From: Actinomycetes bacterium
GTDB taxonomy: Bacteria; Actinomycetota; Actinomycetes; S36-B12; GCA-2699445
Direction of reading: 5' to 3'
Length of the DNA: 19,834 nucleotides
Assembly (NCBI GenBank): GCA_022600255.1
Contig: JAHZKU010000211.1
Coordinates: 1 to 19,834 of the forward strand
Part shown: positions 7,846 to 14,672 of the stretch, one piece after another
How positions within the stretch are numbered: the first letter of the stretch is position 1
Layout of the letters: each line of letters starts with the position of its first letter
Position numbers and translations under genes: made by a program
Notes under the pieces: generated by a model
The model's input: only the letters and a program-made list of their open reading frames with translations
Databases searched by the model: none
What the model was told of the DNA's origin: nothing

Positions 7846-9246
7846 TCAAGCAGATTCCACCGGGGCAACTTCGAGGTGGTCGGTCTTCACTGCAGACTGG
7901 TATTCCTGGTAATCCAAGGCGTTCTGCTCGGCATAGGCCGCGCCGAATGCAGCGAGGGAACGGGGATACACCGAGCCGGATCCTAGGTAGGCCGAGATCG
8001 CGATGGGGTCTGAGCTGCGGGCATGGGCATGGGCCAAGGTCCAGCCACACACCTTTGCGTAGCTGCCAAGTTCGGTGGGTCCGATCTTGTCCAGCCTGAC
8101 CGACCCCTTCCAATCACGAAACTGGCGCCAGTAGTAGGCACGCTTTGCCACGGCCGGTTCGCTCCAGCCGAGGAAGATATCGCTGACTGCCTGAATCATG
8201 CGCTGCCCCTGCACCACTCGTTCGCCGGGTTGGTCGAACGGAGAGGGTGGCAGGTACTCCGCTAGAGCCGAGGCATTGGCCTGCTTGACTTGTAGGAAAA
8301 GGGGATCGTCGTTGTCACGGCCGAACCAGAGGCTAATCAAACACAAGGTGCCTACGCTGCCGACACCAACAACCTTGAGAGCCACGTCGGCCAGGCTGTA
8401 CTCGGCCAATAGGTGGGCGATATCGGGGGTTAGGCTGGATCGGTAGGACGCCAGGCTACTTGTCAGGCCGCTACGAATCTCTTCCGGACTGATGGCAGTT
8501 AGGTCCCGCAGTGGGCGTACCAGCGGAGGCTGGCTGCGAATCCGAAGTTTTCCATCGATCTCCGTGGCGTATTTTTTCAGCGCCTGCTGGCTGGTGCGGG
8601 AGCGAGCCTTGTCGCTGGCCTTGGTGATGGACTTACGCCGCTTCTTGGTGGCCAGTTGGGCAATGTCGGCCACACTCAGGTGCGCGTACCAGTTCTCCAG
8701 CACGGGTCGGCTCGCGAAATCGGCCATTGCCTCTTGGTAGCCCAATCCTGCGGCGATGGTGGCGCGCTGGGCGGCCTCTGCGGGAAAGCCCCGGTCCTGC
8801 GCCGCGATCGTCACACTGGCTGCGAGGCGCTTGAGATCCCACTCCCACGGCCCGGGCAGGGTCTCGTCGAAGTCGTTTAGGTCGAACACGAGGTTGCGCT
8901 CCGGAGACGCGAACATGCCGAAGTTGCTCACGTGGGCGTCTCCACTGAGTTGGGCGTACAAACCTGTGCTTGTTGTCGCACTCAGGTCGCCAGCCATGAC
9001 GCCCGCCGTAGCGCGGTAGAAGGCAAAGGGCGAGGCGAGCATCCGGCGGCGCCGGATTGGAATCAGTTCCTGGACTCGATCTCGGTTCTGACCCTCGATG
9101 ATTGCCACGGGGTCATCCCGCTCGGCGCTAGGTGTCCAATCAGCTTGCGCACTGCGCGGGGCCTGCTCCCGCAGGCTTTTGCCCAACTCGGCCCGCTCAG
9201 CCGGTGTTGGTTTATGGGTGCCCGTGAGTTCGTCAATGCTGTTCAT
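7846..9246 (-). CDS. DUF2252-family protein (protein-kinase-like fold)
   Basis: A 466-residue soluble protein of the DUF2252/COG4320 family, whose biochemical function is not established. Conserved features seen: IPIRRRRMLASPFAFYR at about residues 62-78, GDAHVSNFG at 102-110, and DLNDFDE at 122-128. The GD-x-H-x2-N and D-x2-DFD arrangements resemble the catalytic and metal-binding loops of phosphotransferases of the kinase-like fold, an inference made for this family. Near the C-terminus lies CGWTLAHAHARSSD. ATG 9246 is chosen because AGGAG lies 6 bases upstream; the frame continues to 9333 with low-complexity residues lacking family character. It is followed after 4 bases by the DNA methyltransferase, suggesting a two-gene unit. 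A phosphotransferase of small molecules or proteins is possible but unproven. Confidence 0.88.
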   Translation of the reverse strand: MNSIDELTGTHKPTPAERAELGKSLREQAPRSAQADWTPSAERDDPVAIIEGQNRDRVQELIPIRRRRMLASPFAFYRATAGVMAGDLSATTSTGLYAQLSGDAHVSNFGMFASPERNLVFDLNDFDETLPGPWEWDLKRLAASVTIAAQDRGFPAEAAQRATIAAGLGYQEAMADFASRPVLENWYAHLSVADIAQLATKKRRKSITKASDKARSRTSQQALKKYATEIDGKLRIRSQPPLVRPLRDLTAISPEEIRSGLTSSLASYRSSLTPDIAHLLAEYSLADVALKVVGVGSVGTLCLISLWFGRDNDDPLFLQVKQANASALAEYLPPSPFDQPGERVVQGQRMIQAVSDIFLGWSEPAVAKRAYYWRQFRDWKGSVRLDKIGPTELGSYAKVCGWTLAHAHARSSDPIAISAYLGSGSVYPRSLAAFGAAYAEQNALDYQEYQSAVKTDHLEVAPVESA

Positions 9247-9363
9247 GCCTGCTCCTGATCTTCCCGCCCCGGCCGGCCGCGTTGCTGCGAAAGGTGGAAG
9301 CGTATGCAAGGCAGGATATCGGCTCCCCGGCATCGGACGGGCGAGGTTTGCGGCCTGCGTCCC

Positions 9364-9840
9364 CTAGTGAGCTTGGTGCAGCGCGGCAACAAGCAGGGTC
9401 TGAACCTCCGGGCCTATGGCTTGACCGGTCAGTTCACACAACACAGTTTGAAATCGCCGGCCATGGTCAGCCTCGCGATGGGTGTGCCAGACGCAGTGGT
9501 GGGCATATTCATGTAGAACGACCAGTTCGGTCATCGCCCAAGACTGCCCTTTGGGCAATCGAATCCGATTGGGTGCCACCCAGCGTGCGGAGCGGGCTCC
9601 ATTATGAGTTTGTACCAGGACCGGAGGTGTTTTGGGGTAGCCCCAGTTTTGCTCGCGAATCTGAGCCAGGTATTCGCGCACCTGCCCAAGATCTCTGAAC
9701 GTGCGGTGCGGGGCCACACTCAGGGTAGAGCCGTAGAAATCAACCGTGCCCCCGCGTTGGGTGAGTTGACGGACTTGGTCCTCGGCGGCGTACACGCGGG
9801 ATCGCTGCGTGTCGCGCACCCCCGCCAAGCTAGTAGGCAT
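9364..9840 (-). CDS. HExxH metallohydrolase, TIGR04338/Rv0185-like
   Basis: A 158-residue predicted zinc metallohydrolase of an actinobacterial family. HEYAHH places the zinc-binding HExxH at H110-E111-x-x-H114. A later HGRRF (H126) is a candidate third ligand, as in SprT-like minimal proteases. The N-terminus RDTQRSRVYAAEDQV is typical. There is no signal peptide or membrane segment. In M. tuberculosis the neighbouring genes Rv0184 (DUF2786) and Rv0185 encode the same two families side by side, as I recall. Here the ATG at 9840 overlaps the end of the DUF2786 gene by 11 bases, so translation is probably coupled. A GTG seven codons in (9819) is an alternative start. The frame continues upstream to 10317, but that part is the antisense-frame shadow of the DUF2786 gene. 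Confidence 0.85.
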   Translation of the reverse strand: MPTSLAGVRDTQRSRVYAAEDQVRQLTQRGGTVDFYGSTLSVAPHRTFRDLGQVREYLAQIREQNWGYPKTPPVLVQTHNGARSARWVAPNRIRLPKGQSWAMTELVVLHEYAHHCVWHTHREADHGRRFQTVLCELTGQAIGPEVQTLLVAALHQAH

Positions 9841-10582
9841 CGGCTTTGCTGATGGAACGTCGGCCACCGGCGATTTCGGATCCGCTCGGCAACACGACCT
9901 GCCGCGCGGCCAACCCGCCAGCACGGGCTGCGTGCGCCGACCGCTTGCCGTGGTGGCGGTCGCCGCGCCACGTTCCCCGCGCGGCTGAGTTCTGCTTGTA
10001 GTAGTCGCGGATGGTCGCGGACTTGTGTCGCAGGGCCAGACTTGTGGCTGAAGGTTCGGGATGGTGACGATCGGTTTGTGTCGCAGCCTCGGCTCGAGCG
10101 ACTTCCACTGCCCGCGAGTCGGCAAGGCGGCGCCGCATGGTGTCAATAAACCCGGCGTAGTACGAGGACCTCGCCACCTGTTTGTTGCTGGTGATGTCCC
10201 GCAGGAACTGATCGGCGAACTGCACCATTCGTTGTGCGATTTGGATCCACAACTGTTCACACATATCGATGTCGCTGGGGTAGCCAAACATGACGACGTA
10301 CGTGGAGTTGTGGGCAATGTTCATCTCCACGTCGTTGGCCAGCGCGATGGCATACATCAGGTTGACGAGGTGTTTGTTGGCCCGTTTTCGGGGCAATCCG
10401 ATGGTGATCGTGCGGTGAATCGGTTGCTGTTTCTCAGCCGCATCACTCAGATGTTGGGCTTGCGCCAGCGAGATCGAATGGGCGGTGGCCAGGGATTGCG
10501 CCTTGGCAAAACAGGCCTCTGCCTCGGCTTGGGTGGATGCTCCCTGGGCTAGGGCAAGGAGTTTGGAGATTTTCTGAATCAT
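9830..10582 (-). CDS. DUF2786 domain protein, Rv0184-like
   Basis: A 250-residue soluble protein. The DUF2786 domain is at the N-terminus (about residues 1-42), recognisable from KISKLLALAQGASTQAEAEACFAKAQSLA. A middle region with HNSTYVVMFGYPSDIDMCEQL and YYAGFIDTMRRRLA follows, then a basic, low-complexity tail (GTWRGDRHHGKRSAHAARAGG). The function is unknown; DUF2786 also occurs in phage and mobile-element proteins. The length is close to that recalled for mycobacterial Rv0184. The start ATG is at 10582-10580, with GGAG 6 bases upstream. Its 3' end overlaps the HExxH gene, forming a conserved pair. It is divergent from the coiled-coil gene at 10778, with about 195 bases between. Confidence 0.87.
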   Translation of the reverse strand: MIQKISKLLALAQGASTQAEAEACFAKAQSLATAHSISLAQAQHLSDAAEKQQPIHRTITIGLPRKRANKHLVNLMYAIALANDVEMNIAHNSTYVVMFGYPSDIDMCEQLWIQIAQRMVQFADQFLRDITSNKQVARSSYYAGFIDTMRRRLADSRAVEVARAEAATQTDRHHPEPSATSLALRHKSATIRDYYKQNSAARGTWRGDRHHGKRSAHAARAGGLAARQVVLPSGSEIAGGRRSISKADAY

Positions 10583-10603
10583 GTCTGACTCCAGGCTGGA
10601 ACA

Positions 10604-10618
10604 GGTGGGCTAGCCACC
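10604..10618. repeat. Inverted repeat GGTGG-GCTAG-CCACC in divergent region
   Basis: Perfect 5-base arms (10604-10608 and 10614-10618) around a 5-base centre, 22 bases upstream of the DUF2786 start. It could be an operator or a leader hairpin for that minus-strand gene. Confidence 0.3.
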
Positions 10619-10777
10619 ACCCTACGGTGCAGTTCCGACAATGCTGAGGGTTGGCCGTGGCTGTGGATGACGTCTTTCCCTGGCCTAATTCGGCCCAGTT
10701 GGTGGCTTTCCAGCGCCGGTTTCGTTCGTCTCCAGTAGTCTGAGGCCGCGTTGTCCTCAGCGAGCCTGGAGCGAATC

Positions 10778-11326
10778 ATGTCGGCGAATCCCCCGCAGCC
10801 ACCCACGTCTGGACCCATGCCAACTCCCCAGGCCAAGCGGTCAGGGTCGAGCGGCAACGTGGGCTGGATGGTTGGCACGGCAATCTTTGCGATCACAACG
10901 GTCATTGCCATCGTGTGGGGCCTGTCTCGCGCCAGTGACCTGCAGGATCAGGTGGATGCGCTCAACAGCCAACTCAGCCAGCAGACCCAATCCAGCCAAA
11001 CGGCACAAAGTGTGGCCGACAGTCAGATCTCGCAACTTCAGAGCGACATTGCCACCTTGGAGGGGGCCCTGAAGGGTCTGCAGAAGTTGTCCGGCAGCGT
11101 TTTGAAGTCTGTCGAACAGGAGTACACGGCTGTGGAGAGCCAACTTGAGGCGACCCAGGCCGCTGCGGACGAACTGAAGAAAGAGCGTGATGCGGCCCAA
11201 CAGGATTCGGCTGCGATCGCCGGTTCCTACACAAAGGCGCAGCAGGAGTTAGCGCTGACGCAGGCCGCGCTGGCGCAGTTGCTGCGCGCGGTAGCGGTCG
11301 AGGTGGCAACGGACCCAGCCTCGTAA
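10778..11326 (+). CDS. Single-pass membrane protein with long coiled coil, unknown function
   Basis: A 182-residue protein. It has a Pro/Ser-rich cytoplasmic head of about 27 residues and one transmembrane helix at about residues 28-49 (VGWMVGTAIFAITTVIAIVWG). A long Gln/Ala/Leu-rich heptad region follows to about residue 170 (SDLQDQVDALNSQL, LQSDIATLEGALKG, LEATQAAADELKKERDAA). By topology the coiled coil would lie outside the membrane. No enzymatic motif is seen. Such proteins often act in envelope organisation or as septal or secretion accessory factors, but no specific role can be given. The ATG at 10778 is preceded by GGAG at 6 bases; a TTG at 10751 in frame would add nine residues. It is probably monocistronic; TAGTCT at 10736-10741 resembles a -10. 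Confidence 0.8.
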   Translation: MSANPPQPPTSGPMPTPQAKRSGSSGNVGWMVGTAIFAITTVIAIVWGLSRASDLQDQVDALNSQLSQQTQSSQTAQSVADSQISQLQSDIATLEGALKGLQKLSGSVLKSVEQEYTAVESQLEATQAAADELKKERDAAQQDSAAIAGSYTKAQQELALTQAALAQLLRAVAVEVATDPAS

Positions 11327-11374
11327 CGCCCGCCCCAGCCTAACTGTCGGGCTGCGACCGGTGCCGGTGTCCGC

Positions 11375-11380
11375 AAGAAT
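11375..11380 (+). promoter_or_regulatory. -10-like hexamer AAGAAT, candidate leaderless start of hydrolase gene
   Basis: AAGAAT ends 6 bases before the GTG at 11387, and no ribosome binding site lies between. This is the spacing of leaderless transcripts. The -35 region is poor, so this is a weak call. Confidence 0.3.
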
Positions 11381-11386
11381 CAACTC

Positions 11387-12211
11387 GTGAACCCCGCTGA
11401 TGACTGGCGCCAGAACCACAACCCGGACATGTCTTGGGCCCCCCGGCAGTTGCCTGGCTGGCTGAAGGCGATTCCGGACTGGCTCGGGCGCTCGTACGCT
11501 GAGGCGCGGTTTCCGCTGGAGATCGCGGCCTGGGAGGCAAGCCAGCTGCATGGTCTGGGGAACGCCAGTCGTGGGCTGCCGCCCGGAGACGATCGCCCGG
11601 TATTGGTGGTGCCAGGTTTCGGTTTTGGAGATCCCACCACCTTGCCACTGCAACTTGCGCTCAAAGCGGCGGGTTATCGTGTGGTGCTTTCGGAAATCCC
11701 GCTGAACATTTGGTGTTCGAACGTGACGGTGCACAACCTGGCCAAGGTAGCCCGTAAGGCCGTCGCGAAGGACAATAATCGTCGCCTGCTCGTTGTGGGT
11801 CATAGCCGAGGCGGCATGATTGCCCGCGGCCTGGCCGCCCTGCACCCGGATCTTGTGGAGCGCGCGATCGCGCTCGGTTCGCCGCTGGACCACGAGTTCG
11901 CTTTCTACGAGGCACCGCAGCCTTTCGTTAAGGCCCTGGCCACTCTGCACCAACTGCATCCGATTCTGCGGGAGCGTGGTTGTGGCACCCCTGAGTGTGT
12001 TTGCCCGTACATGTTGGCGACTTACAAGCCGACTCCGGAAGATGTGGACTTGGTTTCGATCTACACCAAGTCCGACGGCATCGTGGATTGGCGCGCTTGT
12101 GTGGTTCCGGGGGCCACCAACATTGAAGTGTCCGGAAGTCACTTGGGGATGGGCCTCAAACCCGGCACGCTGCGGGTGGTGATGGAACAACTGGCCCGAC
12201 CCAGCGCGTAG
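11387..12211 (+). CDS. Alpha/beta-hydrolase (lipase/esterase-like)
   Basis: A 274-residue serine hydrolase. The oxyanion region is VLVVPGFGFG (about residues 72-81), and the nucleophile elbow is GHSRGG with S140. The probable acid is D230 or D234 in KSDGIVDW, and the base is H252 in GSHLGM. This matches the lipase-like group with a PGF loop found in many actinobacteria. There is no signal peptide, so the enzyme is probably cytoplasmic or exported by another route; the substrate is unknown, likely an acyl ester. GTG 11387 has no Shine-Dalgarno and is preceded by AAGAAT 6 bases upstream. The cluster C199/C204/C206 (RGCGTPECVCPY) is notable and may form a disulfide or bind metal in a lid region. 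It sits among envelope-related genes. Confidence 0.88.
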   Translation: MNPADDWRQNHNPDMSWAPRQLPGWLKAIPDWLGRSYAEARFPLEIAAWEASQLHGLGNASRGLPPGDDRPVLVVPGFGFGDPTTLPLQLALKAAGYRVVLSEIPLNIWCSNVTVHNLAKVARKAVAKDNNRRLLVVGHSRGGMIARGLAALHPDLVERAIALGSPLDHEFAFYEAPQPFVKALATLHQLHPILRERGCGTPECVCPYMLATYKPTPEDVDLVSIYTKSDGIVDWRACVVPGATNIEVSGSHLGMGLKPGTLRVVMEQLARPSA

Positions 12212-12309
12212 TCAGGCATTACTGTGGGTCATCTCTTGGCCTCATCTGACCAGTTTCCGTGTCCGGGTCGTTACCCGATGCCGATAACCGGCGGGAATAG
12301 GGCAACACA

Positions 12310-12338
12310 TTGGTGGACCTGACGGCGGGGCGGATACT
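12310..12338 (+). promoter_or_regulatory. Promoter of the MarP-like gene: TTGGTG, 17 bases, GATACT, leaderless ATG
   Basis: A -35-like TTGGTG (12310-12315) and a -10-like GATACT (12333-12338) are separated by exactly 17 bases. The -10 ends 6 bases before the ATG at 12345, so transcription should start at or beside the start codon. No Shine-Dalgarno is present. This is the best promoter candidate in the window. Confidence 0.55.
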
Positions 12339-12344
12339 GACTAC

Positions 12345-13517
12345 ATGAACGTGGTCGATGCCGTTGCAGCCGTTGTGGTGCTCATCGGTCTGCTCTTGGG
12401 CTATCGGGCTGGTGGCGTGCAGAAGCTCGCTGGCCTGATTGGTGCGGTTGCTGGTGTGGCGGCTGTTTTAGGGCTTGGTTTGCTGATGATCGAGTCGCTG
12501 GACGGGTGGGATCCGCTGACGCGCACCGTACTCGTCGTTGGCTCACTCATCATGGGCTTCTTCGTGGGCCAAGGTGTCGGCGCGGCGATAGGGCGGCGGA
12601 TCGCCGACGGCCGCGAGGACGGCTTTCTGGGAACGTCCAACAAGCTGGTGGGTGCGGGTCTTGGTGGGTTGCAGGCGCTCGTGTTGATTTGGCTCATCGG
12701 CGGCCTGATTACGATGGCACCAGATCCCAGGCTGGCGCAGCTCGCGCAACGCTCAACAGCAGTGCAGACGTTGGCGCAGTTTGCGCCACCACCGGCGAGT
12801 GTGGCCGCCGACCTCAGCGAGCAGTTCGCCTCGTCAGGCTTGCCGCAACTCTTCTCAGGAATCGCGCCGATACCGGCCACACCCGCAGAACTACCGAGCG
12901 GCAGTCGGGCGCAGGCTATCGCTGCGGCCGCTTCCCCAGCCACGGTGAAAGTCGTGAGTTCTGGATGTGGCGGTCAAGGGAGCGGGAGTGGCGTCTCGGT
13001 CTCGCGGGGCTACGTGGTGTCTAATGCGCATGTGATCGCCGGCGGGAACTTTGTGCAGGTCGAATCCTTGGGCCGTCGCTATGAAGCAGTGCCCGTCAAG
13101 GTCGACTCCAAGCTGGATCTTGCGGTGTTGTGGGTTCCGGATCTGGCCGGCCCTTCTTTGGCTTTCTCAAAGCGTGACCCGGAGCGTGGTGACAAGGGTG
13201 TCGCGCTGGGGTATCCGGGCGGCGGCTCGTTGACCGCCGTGCGTGCCTCAGTGAACCGGGAAATCCTGGCGCAAGGGCGGGATGTCTATGGCGGGGTTCC
13301 AGTTGTGCGGGATGTCCTTGAGTTGAACGCCAAGGTCAATCCGGGCAACAGTGGTGGGCCGTTGGTGATGACAGATGGGACCATCGGAGGCATCATCTTC
13401 GCCGAATCCCCGTCTGACAAGCGGGTTGGCTACGCCCTAGCTGCCGAGGAAGTCGAGAGTGCGGTGCGACCTGCGCTCGGCCGGACCGCCCCCGTGAGCA
13501 CTGGGTCCTGCCAGTAG
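12345..13517 (+). CDS. MarP-like periplasmic serine protease with CvpA membrane domain
   Basis: A 390-residue protein with the architecture of mycobacterial MarP (Rv3671c). An N-terminal CvpA-like domain has four hydrophobic segments in about residues 5-125. A linker follows, then a chymotrypsin-fold protease domain from about residue 195. The catalytic triad is intact: H229 in SNAHVIAGG, D258 in KLDLAVL, and S336 in NPGNSGGPL. C208 and C389, near the two ends of the protease domain, match the position of the disulfide known to stabilise MarP. In M. tuberculosis MarP is needed for acid resistance and cleaves the peptidoglycan hydrolase RipA. The protease domain should face outward. The next gene encodes an exported M23 peptidase, a candidate partner. 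The start ATG follows a strong leaderless-type promoter. Confidence 0.92.
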   Translation: MNVVDAVAAVVVLIGLLLGYRAGGVQKLAGLIGAVAGVAAVLGLGLLMIESLDGWDPLTRTVLVVGSLIMGFFVGQGVGAAIGRRIADGREDGFLGTSNKLVGAGLGGLQALVLIWLIGGLITMAPDPRLAQLAQRSTAVQTLAQFAPPPASVAADLSEQFASSGLPQLFSGIAPIPATPAELPSGSRAQAIAAAASPATVKVVSSGCGGQGSGSGVSVSRGYVVSNAHVIAGGNFVQVESLGRRYEAVPVKVDSKLDLAVLWVPDLAGPSLAFSKRDPERGDKGVALGYPGGGSLTAVRASVNREILAQGRDVYGGVPVVRDVLELNAKVNPGNSGGPLVMTDGTIGGIIFAESPSDKRVGYALAAEEVESAVRPALGRTAPVSTGSCQ

Positions 13518-13674
13518 GGGCCTGGCGAGCTAGGGCAAGTCGGTCGATCCCGATCCAATTCCGACATCTCGCTTCCGTCCGGATACACCGGTTAAACCCG
13601 ACATCGCGCCGCAAATCCGTCAGCGTTCTCGATCGTTACCCCCTGATGTGTCTGTCACCCCGGCATAGTCGCCC

Positions 13675-13691
13675 GAGGAGGCCAAGTCCTC
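13675..13691 (+). promoter_or_regulatory. Small hairpin GAGGA-7 nt-TCCTC in the leader of the M23 peptidase gene
   Basis: GAGGA (13675-13679) can pair with TCCTC (13687-13691). The purine arm resembles a ribosome binding site and the other arm would mask it, but it lies too far (about 14 bases) from the ATG at 13695 to be a normal one. It may be a leader structure or chance. Confidence 0.25.
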
Positions 13692-13730
13692 CCGATGCAA
13701 TTTCGAGCGGGGTGGAAGGAACACCAGGAC

Positions 13731-14420
13731 GTGCCGATACAACTTGCCCGAAGGACGCTGCTGGCGCTGATCTTGGTTGGGGTGGCGGTCTTCCACTTCG
13801 GATACGGAACAGGCGCCTACGCTGATCCGGTGGCCAGCGGCGCTGTGGTTGCGGTCGCATTCGCACCCGATGGAGACGATGCCACGGCAGATTCGGATGT
13901 CGACTCCCCTGATGCGTCGGCCGTGGTGAGCCGGACGCAAGGCTCCGGTGTTGCCCGAACGAAGAAGGAACGGTTACGCAAGCGGGACATCAACCCCATT
14001 CCGGCGCGTGTGCCCCCACTGCGGAAGTACCGTATATCGGCGGTGTTTCGGCAGCCTGGTCCCCACTCGGGCGGAATTCACAGCGGCCTAGACTTCGCGG
14101 CACCAACAGGAAGAGAGATTCTTGCCGTCTCGGGTGGCAAGGTGATCGCTGCTCGGGCCATGGGCGGGGCTGGCAATTCGGTGATCGTTCGGATGCCCAA
14201 CGGTCAGCATGTGCTGTACGGCCACATGAGTCGTATCGGCGCTAAGCCTGGCCAGCGGGTGCAGCCCGGAGATGCGATTGGTCGCGTCGGTTCGACAGGA
14301 AACTCAACCGGTCCCCATCTGCATCTGCAGGTGAATCAGCCCAATGGTGGCGAAGCCATCGATCCACTGCGGATGATGAAGATGTCCCTAAATGAGGTGA
14401 AGCGAATGGGCCGGGCTTAG
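13731..14420 (+). CDS. Exported M23-family (LytM) metallopeptidase
   Basis: A 229-residue secreted or membrane-anchored peptidoglycan endopeptidase. Residues 1-32 look like a signal peptide or signal anchor: RR near the start, hydrophobic LLALILVGVAVF, then GAYADP, which offers an AxA-like cleavage site. An acidic, Ser-rich linker and a basic KKERLRKRD stretch lead to the M23 domain at about residues 100-215. Zinc ligands are visible as H117-x3-D121 (HSGLD) and the HxH pair H196/H198 in GPHLHLQV. GHMSRIGAKPGQRVQPGD is the usual core. I start at GTG 13731, with GGAAGGA 10 bases upstream, because this gives a compact signal-peptide n-region. ATG 13695 is also in frame and would add 12 residues. 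Its location after the MarP-like protease suggests it may be a processing substrate. Confidence 0.87.
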   Translation: MPIQLARRTLLALILVGVAVFHFGYGTGAYADPVASGAVVAVAFAPDGDDATADSDVDSPDASAVVSRTQGSGVARTKKERLRKRDINPIPARVPPLRKYRISAVFRQPGPHSGGIHSGLDFAAPTGREILAVSGGKVIAARAMGGAGNSVIVRMPNGQHVLYGHMSRIGAKPGQRVQPGDAIGRVGSTGNSTGPHLHLQVNQPNGGEAIDPLRMMKMSLNEVKRMGRA

Positions 14421-14477
14421 GTCCGGACGCGGGAATCCCTCAGCAATTCGCACCCGGATTCGCGGTTCGGGCAGAAC

Positions 14478-14502
14478 GGCTAGCCAGCATCCTGGCGTAG
14501 CC
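14478..14502 (+). terminator. Imperfect hairpin after the M23 peptidase gene
   Basis: GGCTA (14478-14482) and CCAG (14484-14487) pair with CTGG (14492-14495) and TAGCC (14498-14502), with a small internal bulge and loop CATC. It lies about 57 bases after the stop. A G-rich stretch rather than a T run follows, so termination is only possible. Confidence 0.35.
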
Positions 14503-14638
14503 TTGGGGGACCCATGCCACGGTGACGCAGACCAACAACTCCGATTCTCCCCAACAGAACCGATTGCTGCTGCTCGCGGCCAAGAGTCTGCCCTAGCCGC
14601 TCGTCGCGACTTCTTAGCCCGGGCTGGGTAGGTTCGAA

Positions 14639-14658
14639 CCGCGACCGAACGGTCGCGG
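14639..14658. promoter_or_regulatory. Perfect inverted repeat CCGCGACCG-AA-CGGTCGCGG at the start of the TIGR00725-like gene
   Basis: Nine-base perfect arms (14639-14647 and 14650-14658) with a 2-base centre, ending 2 bases before a GTG (14661) and 14 bases before an ATG (14673). It may be an operator that blocks transcription or, in RNA, a very stable hairpin that occludes the start. Arms of this length are unlikely by chance at this exact location. Confidence 0.55.
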
Positions 14659-14672
14659 AAGTGCAGGGCCCC

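Noticed and set aside
9247..9333. N-terminal extension of the DUF2252 protein to 9333
   Set aside because: The extension is low-complexity and lacks family character; ATG 9246 has a good AGGAG at normal spacing.
9841..10317. Long minus-strand open frame upstream of the HExxH gene, in the same frame
   Set aside because: It is rich in Pro/Arg/Ser/Thr with no family character and lies wholly over the better-supported DUF2786 gene; only the part from 9840 down matches a known family.
13518..13730. c-di-AMP (ydaO-type) riboswitch upstream of the M23 peptidase gene, as in some actinobacteria
   Set aside because: I could not find the conserved core segments of that riboswitch; only a small hairpin is present.
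14631..14660. GGTTCGAACC, resembling a tRNA T-arm, before the TIGR00725-like gene
   Set aside because: The flanking bases do not give a 5-base T-stem around a TTCGANN loop, and no anticodon arm or acceptor stem pairs with it on either strand.
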